A DNA stretch of 64,000 nucleotides from Paracoccaceae bacterium (GCA_020637675.1 JACKKD010000004.1:1-64000); one strand, 5' to 3'. Positions 1 to 8,866 are shown, numbered from the stretch's first letter. Numbers and translations are program-made. The notes: a model not told the origin generated them from the sequence alone.

Positions 1-795
1 GGCCCCGAGGCGCTGCTTGCCTCCGGTGGAATGCTGGCGGGGCGTCAGGCCGAGCCAGGCCGCGAAGTCGCGCGCCTTCCGGAACGTCGCGGTCGGCGGC
101 GCCAGGACCGCGATGGCCGTGGCGATCAGCGGCCCGATGCCCGGAACGGTCATCAGCCGCCGGGCCACCTCGTTCTCTTTTGCTCGGCGGGCAGTCTCGG
201 CATCGAGCTTGCCGATCTCCGCTTCGAGATGGGCGAGCGCCGCGATCAACACCTTCAGGGTAGAGATGGCGTCCGTGGGCAAGCCGCTGTCCGGATCCTC
301 GACGATGGCGATCAGACGCACCGAGTTCGCAGCGCCCTGCGGCACGATCTGCCCGAACTCGGTCAGGTGGCCATGCAGGGCGTTGATCGCCTGCGTGCGC
401 TGCCGGATCAGCAAATCGCGGATGCGGAAGACAATCGCAGCCCCTTGCGCCTCTTCGCTCTTCACGGCCACGAAACGCATCGTCGGGCGCTGCGCCGCTT
501 CGCAAATCGCCTCGGCATCGGCGGCATCATTCTTCTGACGCTTGACGAAGGGCTTGACATAGGCGGGCGGGATGAGCCGCACCTCATGGCCCAGCTTCCC
601 GATCTCGCGGCCCCAGAAATGCGCGCCACCACAGGCTTCCATGGCAACGACGCAGCGCGGCATCCGGCCAAAGAACGCCGGCACCTGATCCCGCCGAAGC
701 TTCTTGCGCAGAACCGCCTCACCCGATCCGTCAGCCCCATGAACCTGAAACACATTCTTCGCCAGATCGAGCCCGACCGTGATAATCTCCGACAT
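1..795 (-). CDS. IS110-family transposase (partial, C-terminus off window)
   Basis: The minus-strand frame opens at ATG 795 and stays open for 265 codons to the window edge. The N-terminal DEDD (RuvC-like) domain shows D10 in VGLDLAKNVF, E53 in VAMEACGG, and D90 and D93 in KNDAADAEA. The C-terminal transposase_20 domain is visible as VPGIGPLIATAIAVLAPPTA followed by FRKARDFAAWLGLTPRQ. This is the IS110/IS1111 family of serine-dependent, bridge-RNA-guided recombinases. The last roughly 60-80 codons and the distal end of the element are missing. The element lies just beyond the recR stop with about 130 bp between them, so its left end must be in 796-926. I could not define the terminal sequence or target duplication. 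Confidence 0.9.
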   Translation of the reverse strand, partial: MSEIITVGLDLAKNVFQVHGADGSGEAVLRKKLRRDQVPAFFGRMPRCVVAMEACGGAHFWGREIGKLGHEVRLIPPAYVKPFVKRQKNDAADAEAICEAAQRPTMRFVAVKSEEAQGAAIVFRIRDLLIRQRTQAINALHGHLTEFGQIVPQGAANSVRLIAIVEDPDSGLPTDAISTLKVLIAALAHLEAEIGKLDAETARRAKENEVARRLMTVPGIGPLIATAIAVLAPPTATFRKARDFAAWLGLTPRQHSTGGKQRLGA

Positions 796-905
796 GACCG
801 TCCCCCCTTGTGGATCGTCGCAGACCCACCGTGGCACATCGATGCCGTCGGGGGGCGGTCACATCATCAGAGTCGGGTGTCGGCAAACCCGCCGCAGTTT
901 AGACC

Positions 906-923
906 GGACCAGGCGCCCGGTCC
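906..923 (-). terminator. weak hairpin downstream of recR
   Basis: Read on the minus strand after the recR stop, GGACC and GGTCC pair around a GGCGCC core that is itself self-complementary. There is no clear U tract. It could end the dnaX-ybaB-recR transcript or belong to the insertion element boundary. Confidence 0.3.
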
Positions 924-926
924 CTC

Positions 927-1526
927 CTACACCCGCTTGCGGGCCCTGAGTGCCGCCTGGATCGTCCCGTCGTCGAGGTAGTCGAGTTCCCCCCCGATCG
1001 GCACGCCCTGGGCGAGCGTGCTGACGGCCACGCCCGTCCCCTCCAGCGCCTCGGCGATGTAATGCGCCGTCGTCTGGCCATCGACGGTGGCGTTCAGCGC
1101 AAGGATGACCTCGCGCACCCCCTCGTCGCGTACGCGTGCCACGAGCCGCGGGATGCGCAGTTCCTCCGGCCCCACGGCATCGAGCGCCGAAAGTGTTCCG
1201 CCGAGAACGTGGTAGCGACCCTTGAAGGCCCGCCCGCGTTCCATCGCCCAGAGGTCGGCCACGTCCTCCACGACACAGATTTCGCCCGTCGCACGGCGCT
1301 CGTCGCGGCAGATGTCGCAGATGTCGGCGGTGCCGATGTTGCCACAGGTCGCGCATTCGCGGGCCGTTGCCGCCACCTGGGCCATCGCCTGGGCGAGCGG
1401 CGCCATGATCTGGCTCCGCTTCTTGATCAAATGCAGCACTGCCCGACGTGCCGAGCGGGGGCCGAGGCCCGGCAGCCGGGCCATCAGCTCGATCAGCGCC
1501 TCGATGTCGCGGGGGGCCTCGCTCAA
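927..1526 (-). CDS. recR: Recombination mediator protein RecR
   Basis: RecR acts with RecF and RecO to load RecA at gaps in cytoplasmic DNA. The 199-residue protein has the helix-hairpin-helix region (LPGLGPRSARRAVLHL), a C4 zinc finger (C58, C61, C70, C73), a Toprim domain and the C-terminal GVPIGGELDYLDDGT motif. Length is normal. The start is TTG at 1526, preceded by a GAGG five bases upstream, seven bases after the ybaB stop; no ATG fits the conserved N-terminus. It is the last gene of dnaX-ybaB-recR, the usual bacterial order. Confidence 0.96.
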   Translation of the reverse strand: MSEAPRDIEALIELMARLPGLGPRSARRAVLHLIKKRSQIMAPLAQAMAQVAATARECATCGNIGTADICDICRDERRATGEICVVEDVADLWAMERGRAFKGRYHVLGGTLSALDAVGPEELRIPRLVARVRDEGVREVILALNATVDGQTTAHYIAEALEGTGVAVSTLAQGVPIGGELDYLDDGTIQAALRARKRV

Positions 1527-1533
1527 GACAGCC

Positions 1534-1878
1534 TCAGAACGGCAGCTTCACGTCGGCGGGCAGGCCGAGGTCCTGCATCATCCGCTTCTGCTCCTCCTGC
1601 AGGCGGTCCTGCGCGCGTTTCTGCGCGTCCTTGATCGCGGCGAGGATCAGGTCCTCGACCACTTCCTTCTCCGATGGCTGGAAGATGGAGGGGTCGATAT
1701 CGAGCGACTTCAGATCGCCCTTCGCGGTGCAGACAGCCTTCACCAGCCCCGCGCCGCTCTCGCCGGTGACGGTGATCCGGTCCATCTGCTCGGTCAGCGC
1801 GGTCATCTTGGCCTGCATCTCCTGCGCGGCCTTCATCATCTTGGCCATGTCGCCGAGGCCGCCCAGTCCTTTCAGCAT
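1534..1878 (-). CDS. ybaB: YbaB/EbfC family nucleoid-associated protein
   Basis: This is a small DNA-binding nucleoid protein of 114 residues. The typical N-terminus (MLKGLGGLGDMAKMMKAAQE, with KMTALTEQM after it) fixes the start at ATG 1878, ten bases after the dnaX stop and behind a GAGGA ribosome site. A longer frame to 1932 would overlap dnaX and adds non-conserved residues. It lies between dnaX and recR and is almost certainly cotranscribed with them. The C-terminal region is rich in Gln/Glu/Lys, as is usual for the family. Confidence 0.94.
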   Translation of the reverse strand: MLKGLGGLGDMAKMMKAAQEMQAKMTALTEQMDRITVTGESGAGLVKAVCTAKGDLKSLDIDPSIFQPSEKEVVEDLILAAIKDAQKRAQDRLQEEQKRMMQDLGLPADVKLPF

Positions 1879-1888
1879 CCTGTCATCC

Positions 1889-3652
1889 TCACTCTTCCTC
1901 GAAGGGGTCCCAGTCGGCCCCGGTGTCGTCATCGGCCGCGGGCAGGGCTGCGACCCCGGCCGCGGCCCGAGCCTCTGCCGGGGTCCTCACGTCCACGATC
2001 CGCGCGTCGGGGAAGGCGGCGAAGACGGCCTGGACCAGCGGATTATCGCGCGCCTTTTCCCTTGCAGCCAAGTTCTTGGCGTCGCGTTCCTCCGCGACCG
2101 TGGGCGCGCCGCCGCCCGACACGACGGAAACCCCCCAGCGCACACCCGTCCAGCTCTGCAGCCTTTGCGCCAGCGTTGCGGCAAGGTCGCGAGGGGCGTC
2201 GGGGGTGGGCTCGAACTCGATCCGGCCGGGGGCGTAGTGGACGAGGCGGAGGTGGTTTTCCACCTCGAGTAGCAGTTTCACGTCGCGGTTTGCGCGGATC
2301 AGTTCCACCACCGCTGGGAAGCTCGCGTAGCGGGCCAGTGCCACCTCGGGCGCGGGCGCCAGTGCCGTTGCCGCGCCGGTGGCGGTGACGGTCACGCTGG
2401 GCGCGGAGGCGACCTCCGCGCGGGGTGCCGCATGGGTCGGCGGACCGCCGGGCGCGGGGCCGCGACCGACGGGTGCAGCAGCCCCCGGCCCCTCGGCCAT
2501 GCGGCGGATGAGGCTTTCCGGATCGGGCAGGTCGGCCACATGGGTCATGCGGATCACCGCCATCTCGGCGGCCATCATCGCATTCGGGGCGGCGGCGGTT
2601 TCTTCCAGCGATTTCAGAAGCATCTGCCACATGCGCGAAAGCACGCGCATCGGCAGGGCGGCGGCCATGGCCTGGCCCCGTGTGCGTTCGTCGGGCGAAA
2701 CGGTGGGATCGTCGGCCGCCTCGGGCGTGATCTTGATCACGCTGACCCAGTGGGTAATTTCGGCAAGGTCGCGCAAGACCGCCATCGGGTCGGCGCCGCC
2801 GGCGTACTGCGCGCCAAGCTCGGTCAGGGCCCCGGCCGCATCGCCCTTCAGGATCAGGTCGAAGAGATCGAGCACCCGGCCCCGGTCGGCGAGGCCAAGC
2901 ATCGCGCGGACCTGGCCCGCCGTCGTCTCTCCCGCGCCGTGGGAAATCGCCTGGTCGAGGAGCGAGGTCGCGTCGCGGGCCGAGCCCTCGGCCGCGCGGG
3001 TGATGAGTGCGAGTGCGTCGTCGGTGATCCCGGCGCCCTCCGCCGCGGCGATCTTGCGCAGGAGCGCCATCATCACCTCGGGCTCGATCCGGCGCAGGTC
3101 GAAGCGCTGGCAGCGGCTGAGGACGGTGACCGGAACCTTGCGGATCTCGGTCGTGGCGAAGATGAACTTCACATGCGCGGGCGGTTCCTCCAGCGTCTTC
3201 AGAAGTGCGTTGAAGGCGTTGGTGGAGAGCATGTGGACTTCGTCGATGATGTAGATCTTGTAGCGTGCCGAGGCGGCGCGATAGTGGACGCTTTCGATGA
3301 TCTCGCGGATGTCGCCGACGCCGGTGCGGCTGGCCGCATCCATTTCCATCACGTCGACATGGCGGCCCTCCATGATCGCCACGCAATGCTCGCACTTGCC
3401 GCAGGGCTCCGTCGTGGGGCCGCCCAGGCCATCCGGTCCGATGCAGTTCATCCCCTTGGCGATGATCCGCGCCGTCGTGGTCTTGCCGGTCCCCCGGATG
3501 CCGGTCATGATGAAGGCTTGGGCGATCCGGTCGGCTGCGAAGGCGTTCTTCAGGGTGCGCACCATCGCGTCCTGCCCGACAAGGTCGGCGAAGGTCTCGG
3601 GGCGGTACTTGCGGGCGAGGACCTGATATCTGGTCCCGGTCGTCTCGGTCAT
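1889..3652 (-). CDS. dnaX: DNA polymerase III subunits gamma/tau
   Basis: This is the clamp-loader ATPase of the replicative polymerase. Visible features of the 587-residue protein are Walker A GIRGTGKTT (51-59), a zinc module (C70, C84, C87, C90), Walker B IIDEVH (135-140), sensor 1 ATTE (166-169) and the arginine-finger segment SRCQRF (179-184). An Ala/Pro-rich linker near residues 400-460 leads to a tau-like C-terminal domain. I chose ATG 3652 (METTGTRYQ after MT) because the AAA+ domain begins there; the frame extends upstream without conserved sequence. I did not see a slippery heptamer, so a separate gamma product is not indicated. Confidence 0.96.
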   Translation of the reverse strand: MTETTGTRYQVLARKYRPETFADLVGQDAMVRTLKNAFAADRIAQAFIMTGIRGTGKTTTARIIAKGMNCIGPDGLGGPTTEPCGKCEHCVAIMEGRHVDVMEMDAASRTGVGDIREIIESVHYRAASARYKIYIIDEVHMLSTNAFNALLKTLEEPPAHVKFIFATTEIRKVPVTVLSRCQRFDLRRIEPEVMMALLRKIAAAEGAGITDDALALITRAAEGSARDATSLLDQAISHGAGETTAGQVRAMLGLADRGRVLDLFDLILKGDAAGALTELGAQYAGGADPMAVLRDLAEITHWVSVIKITPEAADDPTVSPDERTRGQAMAAALPMRVLSRMWQMLLKSLEETAAAPNAMMAAEMAVIRMTHVADLPDPESLIRRMAEGPGAAAPVGRGPAPGGPPTHAAPRAEVASAPSVTVTATGAATALAPAPEVALARYASFPAVVELIRANRDVKLLLEVENHLRLVHYAPGRIEFEPTPDAPRDLAATLAQRLQSWTGVRWGVSVVSGGGAPTVAEERDAKNLAAREKARDNPLVQAVFAAFPDARIVDVRTPAEARAAAGVAALPAADDDTGADWDPFEEE

Positions 3653-4359
3653 GGCGCGCTCGGATTCGGGGCTCTGGCTAAGGTAGGGTCGCAGGCGGGC
3701 GGCGTCCACCCGTCAGCACCTGCCGGTTTCCCTTTCCGCCCGCCCGCCGCTTCGCCCCGAACCCGTGGCCGTGCCCCCTTTTCACGAGATGCCGACGCTC
3801 GCGGGACCGCGACGGTCGTACATGTTCCGGCCGGCGGAAATGCCTCGTGGCAACCCGAGCGGGTGCCGTCACCCGATACGTCGACAGACAATCTGAATTC
3901 CCTTGGACAATAGGAGCTCATGTTCCTTGACTGGACGCGCCTGCCGTGCAACTGCGGACGCTGTCGGAATCCACGGGAGTGGAGCCGAGCGCAGGTCCAA
4001 CACCGAGATTGGCAGCCGGAAGCTGCTCTTCGGCGGCGCGAAGTCAAGCAGACGACGCGCAGGAGGATGATATTCCGTGCAACGTCTGCTGCTTCCGACG
4101 CCGTCGCCGGCGTCACTCCGGCGTGGGCACCGCCGATGCCGGGCGCGGCGACAGCACCCCGGGCGCGCATACCTGGCAATCGAGCCGGGCGATGGCAAGC
4201 GTCGACAAGCTTATCCTGCGCGCCGGCAATGGCCGCCCCAGCCAAATTCTGTCCCGGGACATGGCCGAGGTGTCCGTCATTCGAGACGCACCACCGGGGG
4301 AATGTCGTGCGATCTTGTGTGAGCACTTTTTCGGCGTATCCTGAGCCGATCATTCAGAT
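3653..4359. other. 707-bp intergenic region without a recognised gene
   Basis: This stretch separates dnaX (leftward) from the winged-helix/TPR regulator (rightward) and should hold both promoters. Open frames of 60-234 codons run through it on both strands, but they overlap one another, lack good ribosome sites and show no recognisable domain. I looked for SRP RNA, which can lie near dnaX, and saw no conserved core. Base composition looks slightly less GC-rich than the flanking core genes. Confidence 0.5.
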
Positions 4360-6147
4360 GTGCCGCTGATGCGTCATTCTTTTGGGCCGTATATCCTTGA
4401 CGAGGAGGCGCGAGACTTGGCGCTTCGCGGTGTGCCGGTGCCAATTCAGCCGCGCGTATTCGATCTGCTTGTCCATCTGGTCCGAAATGCCGGCCGAGTC
4501 ATCCCGAAGGATGAATTGATGGACGCGCTATGGCCCGATGTCATCGTGACGGAAGCCTCGCTTCAGCGCCTTGTGAGCTTGGCGCGGCGCGCACTCGAAC
4601 CCGGCGGACTGCATGGCGCGATACGCAGCTTCGTGCGGCATGGATACCGCTTCTCCGTTGACCGACCCGACCTTGCCCTGGCCAGATCGGAATCCGCCAT
4701 CGATGGCCTTGCGGATGCCCTCAGGCTCATGCAGCAACATGACTGGCTTGCGGCTACCCAGACCTTCGAGAAACTCGATGCGGCGGGCGAACTGGCCGCC
4801 GAGGACATCGACCGCTGGGCGCTTGCGGTCGAATGCCTGGGACGTCCTGCGGCGGTGATACCGGTCCTGATCCAAGCCGTTGCGGCGCATGTTAGGGAGG
4901 GCAACCCTCACCTGGCGGCCCGTGATGCGGTGACCCTGGCGAAGATCGAAGTGGAACGTAGCGCGGCGGCCGCCGCGGCAGGCTGGTTGGATCGGGCCGA
5001 AATGCTGAAGGAGGGCATCGACGATCCCCGTACGGACGCGTATTTCCTCTGGATGAAGTCGCGCATGGCGAGTTTCAGCGGGCGTTGTGACGAGGCACTG
5101 GCACTGGCCGAGCAAGCGCATCGCGCTGCCATTGCTTGCGACGATGCCGGATTGATCGCATTGGCCCTCACATACCGGGGTTTCTACAAGATCTCACTTG
5201 GCAGGACCGAAGAGGGCGCGGGCGAGCAGAACCATGCTGCCGCAATCGCCCTGTCGAGTGGCGTCGACCCGATTACTGGCAGCAGTGTCTACTGCAATAT
5301 CCTGTGGTCGTGCCGCACCCTCCCCGATTGGACACGGGCAATGCAATGGAGTCTTGGCTTCGACGCCTGGTGCCAAGAGAACTTCGCCGAGATCCCGGGC
5401 AACTGTGATCTGCACCGTGCGGAGGTCCTGGGCGCGCAGCGCGATCTGACCGACGCATTGCGGTCCATAGATTCGGCGATCGGTAAGCTTGCCGACGAAG
5501 AAGCCTGGTCGATCGGTGACGGCTACCGGGTGCGTGGCGACATCAAGGCGATGATCGGCGACCTTGATGGCGCGCGCGCCGATTATGCAGCCGCTTATGC
5601 GGTGGGCTGGGACGCCGAACCGGGCAACGCAATGCTATTGGCGGAAACCGGCAACGTCGAAGCAGCACTTCTGGCGCTCGACCGCGCGCTTTCGGGCCTC
5701 ACCTGGTATCATGTCCAGCGCCGGGGAATACTGCTCGCCCATCGCGCGCGCATCGCCGCGTTCGGCGGTCATTTCGACGTTGCATTCCGCACACTGGAAG
5801 AGATCGAGTCGATGCCCGCGCGCGGGTCGCATCCCGCCGCTCTCGCCTTGGTATCCGAGGCGCACTATCACCTTGAGCGGCATCAGGGCGCCGGCGCAAT
5901 CCGGCACCTGATGCTGGCGCGCCAACTCTGGACGCGGGCGGGCACCGAATACCACGCCGCGCGGCTGCGGATCGAGCTTGCGGAGGCCTTGCTTCGCACC
6001 GGCGATGCGGCAGGGGCGCAGGCGGAGTTGTCGGCGGCCGAGCGCACGGGCAACCGCATCCGCTCGCACCGCCTCTGCGCGGCGGTCGCCGCGCTGGCTC
6101 CGATCCCTCGCGCCTTGCCCGCGCCTGTCGCGAGCGCGGAAGAATAG
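4360..6147 (+). CDS. Winged-helix (OmpR/CadC-type) transcriptional regulator with TPR-like C-terminal region
   Basis: The first ~100 residues form a Trans_reg_C winged helix: FGPYILDEEARDLALRG, then VFDLLVHLVRNAGRVIPKDE, LMDALWPD and the end of the wing FVRHGYRF. There is no receiver domain and no clear membrane segment, so it is neither a response regulator nor a classic CadC. The remaining ~480 residues are Ala/Leu-rich helical pairs that look like TPR or bacterial transcriptional-activator repeats, likely for sensing a ligand or partner. The frame starts at GTG 4360; ATG 4369 (MRHSFGPY) is equally possible. The target is unknown. The DUF4242-like and exported-protein genes follow, with an 11-bp direct repeat in the gap. 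Confidence 0.8.
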   Translation: MPLMRHSFGPYILDEEARDLALRGVPVPIQPRVFDLLVHLVRNAGRVIPKDELMDALWPDVIVTEASLQRLVSLARRALEPGGLHGAIRSFVRHGYRFSVDRPDLALARSESAIDGLADALRLMQQHDWLAATQTFEKLDAAGELAAEDIDRWALAVECLGRPAAVIPVLIQAVAAHVREGNPHLAARDAVTLAKIEVERSAAAAAAGWLDRAEMLKEGIDDPRTDAYFLWMKSRMASFSGRCDEALALAEQAHRAAIACDDAGLIALALTYRGFYKISLGRTEEGAGEQNHAAAIALSSGVDPITGSSVYCNILWSCRTLPDWTRAMQWSLGFDAWCQENFAEIPGNCDLHRAEVLGAQRDLTDALRSIDSAIGKLADEEAWSIGDGYRVRGDIKAMIGDLDGARADYAAAYAVGWDAEPGNAMLLAETGNVEAALLALDRALSGLTWYHVQRRGILLAHRARIAAFGGHFDVAFRTLEEIESMPARGSHPAALALVSEAHYHLERHQGAGAIRHLMLARQLWTRAGTEYHAARLRIELAEALLRTGDAAGAQAELSAAERTGNRIRSHRLCAAVAALAPIPRALPAPVASAEE

Positions 6148-6190
6148 CTCTCGCCCGAACTCCTTCCGACTTGTCGATTGATCCGGCAAC

Positions 6191-6212
6191 GATAAGGACG
6201 CGATAAGGACGC
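6191..6212. promoter_or_regulatory. perfect 11-bp tandem repeat (candidate winged-helix operator)
   Basis: GATAAGGACGC occurs twice head to tail (6191-6201 and 6202-6212) in the 163-bp gap between the winged-helix/TPR regulator and the DUF4242-like gene. An 11-bp period is one helical turn. It is the classic spacing bound by PhoB/OmpR-type winged-helix domains, the fold encoded just upstream. The link to that regulator is inference. Confidence 0.5.
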
Positions 6213-6310
6213 TCCTCCCACTCCTCCGCTACTTCTGCCGGCGTCACGCGATTGGCGTGGCGGCAAACGCGGGCCGACGGAAGCTGGCCCTCTCACAAGG
6301 AAGAAGCACA

Positions 6311-6610
6311 ATGCAACTCTATGTCATCCGCCGTCCGAGCGCATGGGCCTCGCTGGCTGAACTGGAAGTCGCGGGGGCGAAGTCCGCCCGCATCGGGAAC
6401 GAGGAAATGCCGGACAAGGTCCGCTGGATCCGCAGCTATGTGGTGAACGAGCCGGACGGCCGCATCGGCACCTTCTGCATCTACGAGGCCACGGACGGCG
6501 CCGCGATCCGCGAGCACGCCCGCCGCGTCGGGATGCCGGGCGAGGAATTCTACCCCGTGGCGACGACGGTCGTCGTTCGTCCGGACCCGGTCGAGAAGGC
6601 GCTGGCCTGA
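6311..6610 (+). CDS. DUF4242-like small protein
   Basis: This is a 99-residue cytoplasmic protein. It begins MQLYVIRRPSAWASLAELE and has the pattern seen in DUF4242 / SCO4226-type small ferredoxin-like folds: a conserved central segment KVRWIRSYVVNEPDGRIGTF, then IYEATDGAAIREHARRVGMP and a final beta strand. SCO4226 relatives bind nickel; whether this one does is not visible. ATG 6311 follows AAGGAAGAA. It lies between the regulator and the exported protein and is probably cotranscribed with the latter (58 bp gap). Confidence 0.7.
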   Translation: MQLYVIRRPSAWASLAELEVAGAKSARIGNEEMPDKVRWIRSYVVNEPDGRIGTFCIYEATDGAAIREHARRVGMPGEEFYPVATTVVVRPDPVEKALA

Positions 6611-6668
6611 TCCCTGCACGCCGGGCGGTTGCGTCTCGGCGTGCGCCGATTTCCCGAAAGGATATTTC

Positions 6669-7196
6669 ATGAAACTTGCAATCACCGCACTCGCGGCCGG
6701 CCTCGTTCTTGCGTCCGCCGGAGCCCTGTCTGCCCACGAAAAGGCGGCGGACCTGAGGCTGTCGCCGAAGGACGCCGAGGCGTCGCGCCTTGCCGCCGAG
6801 CACTACTATCGGATCGAGGACGCGCTGTCCGCCGGATACGAGCCGCTCTTCGACTGCACCGAACACGGCGAGGCCGGCGCGATGGGCCAACACTACATCA
6901 ACAAGGCCTATGCGATGGACAGCGTGCTCGACGTCAACCAGCCCGACGTGCTGATGTACGAGCCGCAGCAGGACGGAACCATGCATCTCGTGGCTTTGGA
7001 ATACGTCGTCTTCCAGTCGAAATGGACGGACAAGGCCGCGCCAGTCTTCCTCGGTCACGAAATGCAGCTCAAGCACAAGGTCGGCGTCCATGAGGTCGAT
7101 CCGTTCTTCGAACTCCACGTCTGGCACTGGCGCGACAATCCCTCGGGCATGACCGCCGACTACAACCCGAGCGTGACCTGCGCACACGCGCCGTGA
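6669..7196 (+). CDS. Exported protein of unknown function
   Basis: The 175-residue protein has a clear Sec signal peptide (MKLAITALAAGLVLASAGAL, cleavage after SA-H near residue 22). The mature part contains several His residues (HYYRIED, HYINKAY, HVWHWRDNPSGM) and two Cys, FDCTEH and the near-terminal VTCAHAP, which could form a disulfide or bind metal. I do not recognise a catalytic family. ATG 6669 follows GAAAGGA. It is the last gene of the small block controlled, by inference, by the upstream regulator, and a strong terminator follows. Confidence 0.65.
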   Translation: MKLAITALAAGLVLASAGALSAHEKAADLRLSPKDAEASRLAAEHYYRIEDALSAGYEPLFDCTEHGEAGAMGQHYINKAYAMDSVLDVNQPDVLMYEPQQDGTMHLVALEYVVFQSKWTDKAAPVFLGHEMQLKHKVGVHEVDPFFELHVWHWRDNPSGMTADYNPSVTCAHAP

Positions 7197-7219
7197 TATC
7201 GCGCGGCCTGCGAAGACGG

Positions 7220-7250
7220 AAAGCGTCGGCCGACAGCGGCCGGCGCTTTT
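7220..7250. terminator. bidirectional intrinsic terminator
   Basis: AAAGCG-T-CGGCCG pairs with CGGCCG-G-CGCTTT around the loop ACAG, followed by TTTT on the plus strand. It lies between the exported-protein gene (plus) and the MFS gene (minus) and can serve both because the stem is flanked by A and T runs. Confidence 0.8.
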
Positions 7251-7320
7251 GGTTTGCAGGTGTCATGACAGGGAGGGCGGAACGGAACGCCCCCGCGCCA
7301 TATTTCAGCCGGGCCGCGCG

Positions 7321-8859
7321 TCACGCCCGAGAAGGTCGCCGCAGGATCAGCACCAGCGGCATGGCGAAGAGCGACACCCACATCATCAGATAGAAGTCGT
7401 CCACATAGGACACCATGGCTGCCTGCGTGTTGACCAGCGCGTCCATCATCTGCAGCGCCTGCGGGTCGCCCGCCACCGCGCCGGGGCTGACCTGCGCGAG
7501 CAACGGATTGTAGGGCTGGATGAAGGCCCCCAGTTCCGCATGGTTGGTCTGAACGTTGCGCGCCAGCGCCGCAGTCACCACCGAGATGCCGATCGACGAT
7601 CCGATGTTGCGGACAAGGCTGAAAAGGCTTGTGGCGTCGGCACGGAAACGCGGCTCAAGCGTGGCGAAGGCGATCGTGGACAGCGGCACGAAGACCAGCC
7701 CCAGCCCCAGCCCCTGCACGATCCCGCTGCGGACCACCGGCCAGGCGTCCATGTCCGGCGAGAATCCCGTCATCTCCCACAGCGAAAGCGCGGTCAGAGA
7801 CAGCCCCGCCAGCACCAGCATCCGCGGGTCCACCTTGCGGACCAGCCGCCCGACCAGCAGCATGGAGATCATCGTCCCAACTCCGCGCGGCGCCATAACC
7901 CATCCGGTGGTGATCACCGGATAGCCAAGGATGCGCGACAGCATCGGCGGCAGCAGCGCAAGGCTTGCCAGCAGGATGATCCCGACCACGAAGATGAACA
8001 CCAGCCCGATGCGGAAATTCCGGTCGCGGAACATCTGCGGATCAAGGAAGGGATGCTCCTTCCACAGGATATGCACCACGAACATCCAGAAGCAAGAAAT
8101 GGATACAAGGAGGTAAAGCCAGATCTCCGCCGCAGCGAACCAGTCTACCTCGCCGCCGCGGTCCAGCATCAGCTGCAGCGACCCGAGCGCGATGGACAGG
8201 AACGCAAAGCCCGTCAGATCGAAGCTGCGCCGCTTGCGCGGCGTGCGCGGCAGAAAGGCGATGCAGCCCAGAAGCGCCATCACCCCAACCGGAAGGTTGA
8301 TCAGGAAGACCCAGCGCCAGTTGTAACTTTCAGTCAGCCAACCGCCCAGTGTCGGGCCGATGATCGGGCCGACCATGATCCCGGCACCCCACATCGCCAT
8401 CGCCTGCCCGGTCTTTTCGCGCGGGTTGATGTCCAGGAGGAAGGTCTGCGACAAGGGCACGATGGCCGCCCCGAATACGCCCTGCAACAGGCGGAAGGCG
8501 ACCATGGAGGGAAGGCTCCATGCCAGGCCGCAGGCGATCGAGCTAGCGACGAAACCGACGATGGAAATCAGGAACAGTTCGCGCTTGCCCAGCCGGTCGG
8601 CAAGCCAGCCGGTCACCGGCGTGATGATGGCGGAAGAGACGATATAGCTCGTCAGAACCCAGGTGATCGTGTCCTGCGAAGCGCCAAGGTCGCCGGTCAT
8701 CGACGGCAGCGCGACGTTGGCGATGGTGGTGTCGAGCACCTGCATGATCGTCGCCAGCATGATCGACAGCGTGATCAGCCCGCGATGCCTGACCTCGACC
8801 GGCGGGGCGGAAACCGCCCCCGCAGGCGCGGCGGGCGGGCTTTCGGGAATGTCCGACAT
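7321..8859 (-). CDS. DHA2-family MFS multidrug efflux permease (EmrB/QacA type)
   Basis: The inner-membrane proton antiporter has 512 residues, the usual length for the 14-helix DHA2 family. Diagnostic pieces are LDTTIANVALPSM in the first helix, WVLTSYIVSSAIITPVTGWL, the loop motif ADRLGKRELF and AMWGAGIMVGPIIGPTLGGW (motif C). ATG 8859 begins a 30-residue Pro/Ala-rich cytoplasmic tail. It follows the membrane-fusion gene by seven bases and ends the marR operon. With an outer-membrane channel encoded elsewhere it would form a tripartite pump; the substrates are unknown. Confidence 0.93.
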   Translation of the reverse strand: MSDIPESPPAAPAGAVSAPPVEVRHRGLITLSIMLATIMQVLDTTIANVALPSMTGDLGASQDTITWVLTSYIVSSAIITPVTGWLADRLGKRELFLISIVGFVASSIACGLAWSLPSMVAFRLLQGVFGAAIVPLSQTFLLDINPREKTGQAMAMWGAGIMVGPIIGPTLGGWLTESYNWRWVFLINLPVGVMALLGCIAFLPRTPRKRRSFDLTGFAFLSIALGSLQLMLDRGGEVDWFAAAEIWLYLLVSISCFWMFVVHILWKEHPFLDPQMFRDRNFRIGLVFIFVVGIILLASLALLPPMLSRILGYPVITTGWVMAPRGVGTMISMLLVGRLVRKVDPRMLVLAGLSLTALSLWEMTGFSPDMDAWPVVRSGIVQGLGLGLVFVPLSTIAFATLEPRFRADATSLFSLVRNIGSSIGISVVTAALARNVQTNHAELGAFIQPYNPLLAQVSPGAVAGDPQALQMMDALVNTQAAMVSYVDDFYLMMWVSLFAMPLVLILRRPSRA

Positions 8860-8866
8860 GGCGCGC

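Noticed and set aside
3653..4359. Possible SRP RNA (ffs) near dnaX
   Set aside because: No conserved SRP core (GGAAG/AGCAG-type loop) was found on either strand.
3649..4369. Overlapping frames of 60-234 codons on both strands upstream of the winged-helix regulator
   Set aside because: They overlap one another, lack credible ribosome sites, have composition typical of chance frames in GC-rich DNA and show no domain.
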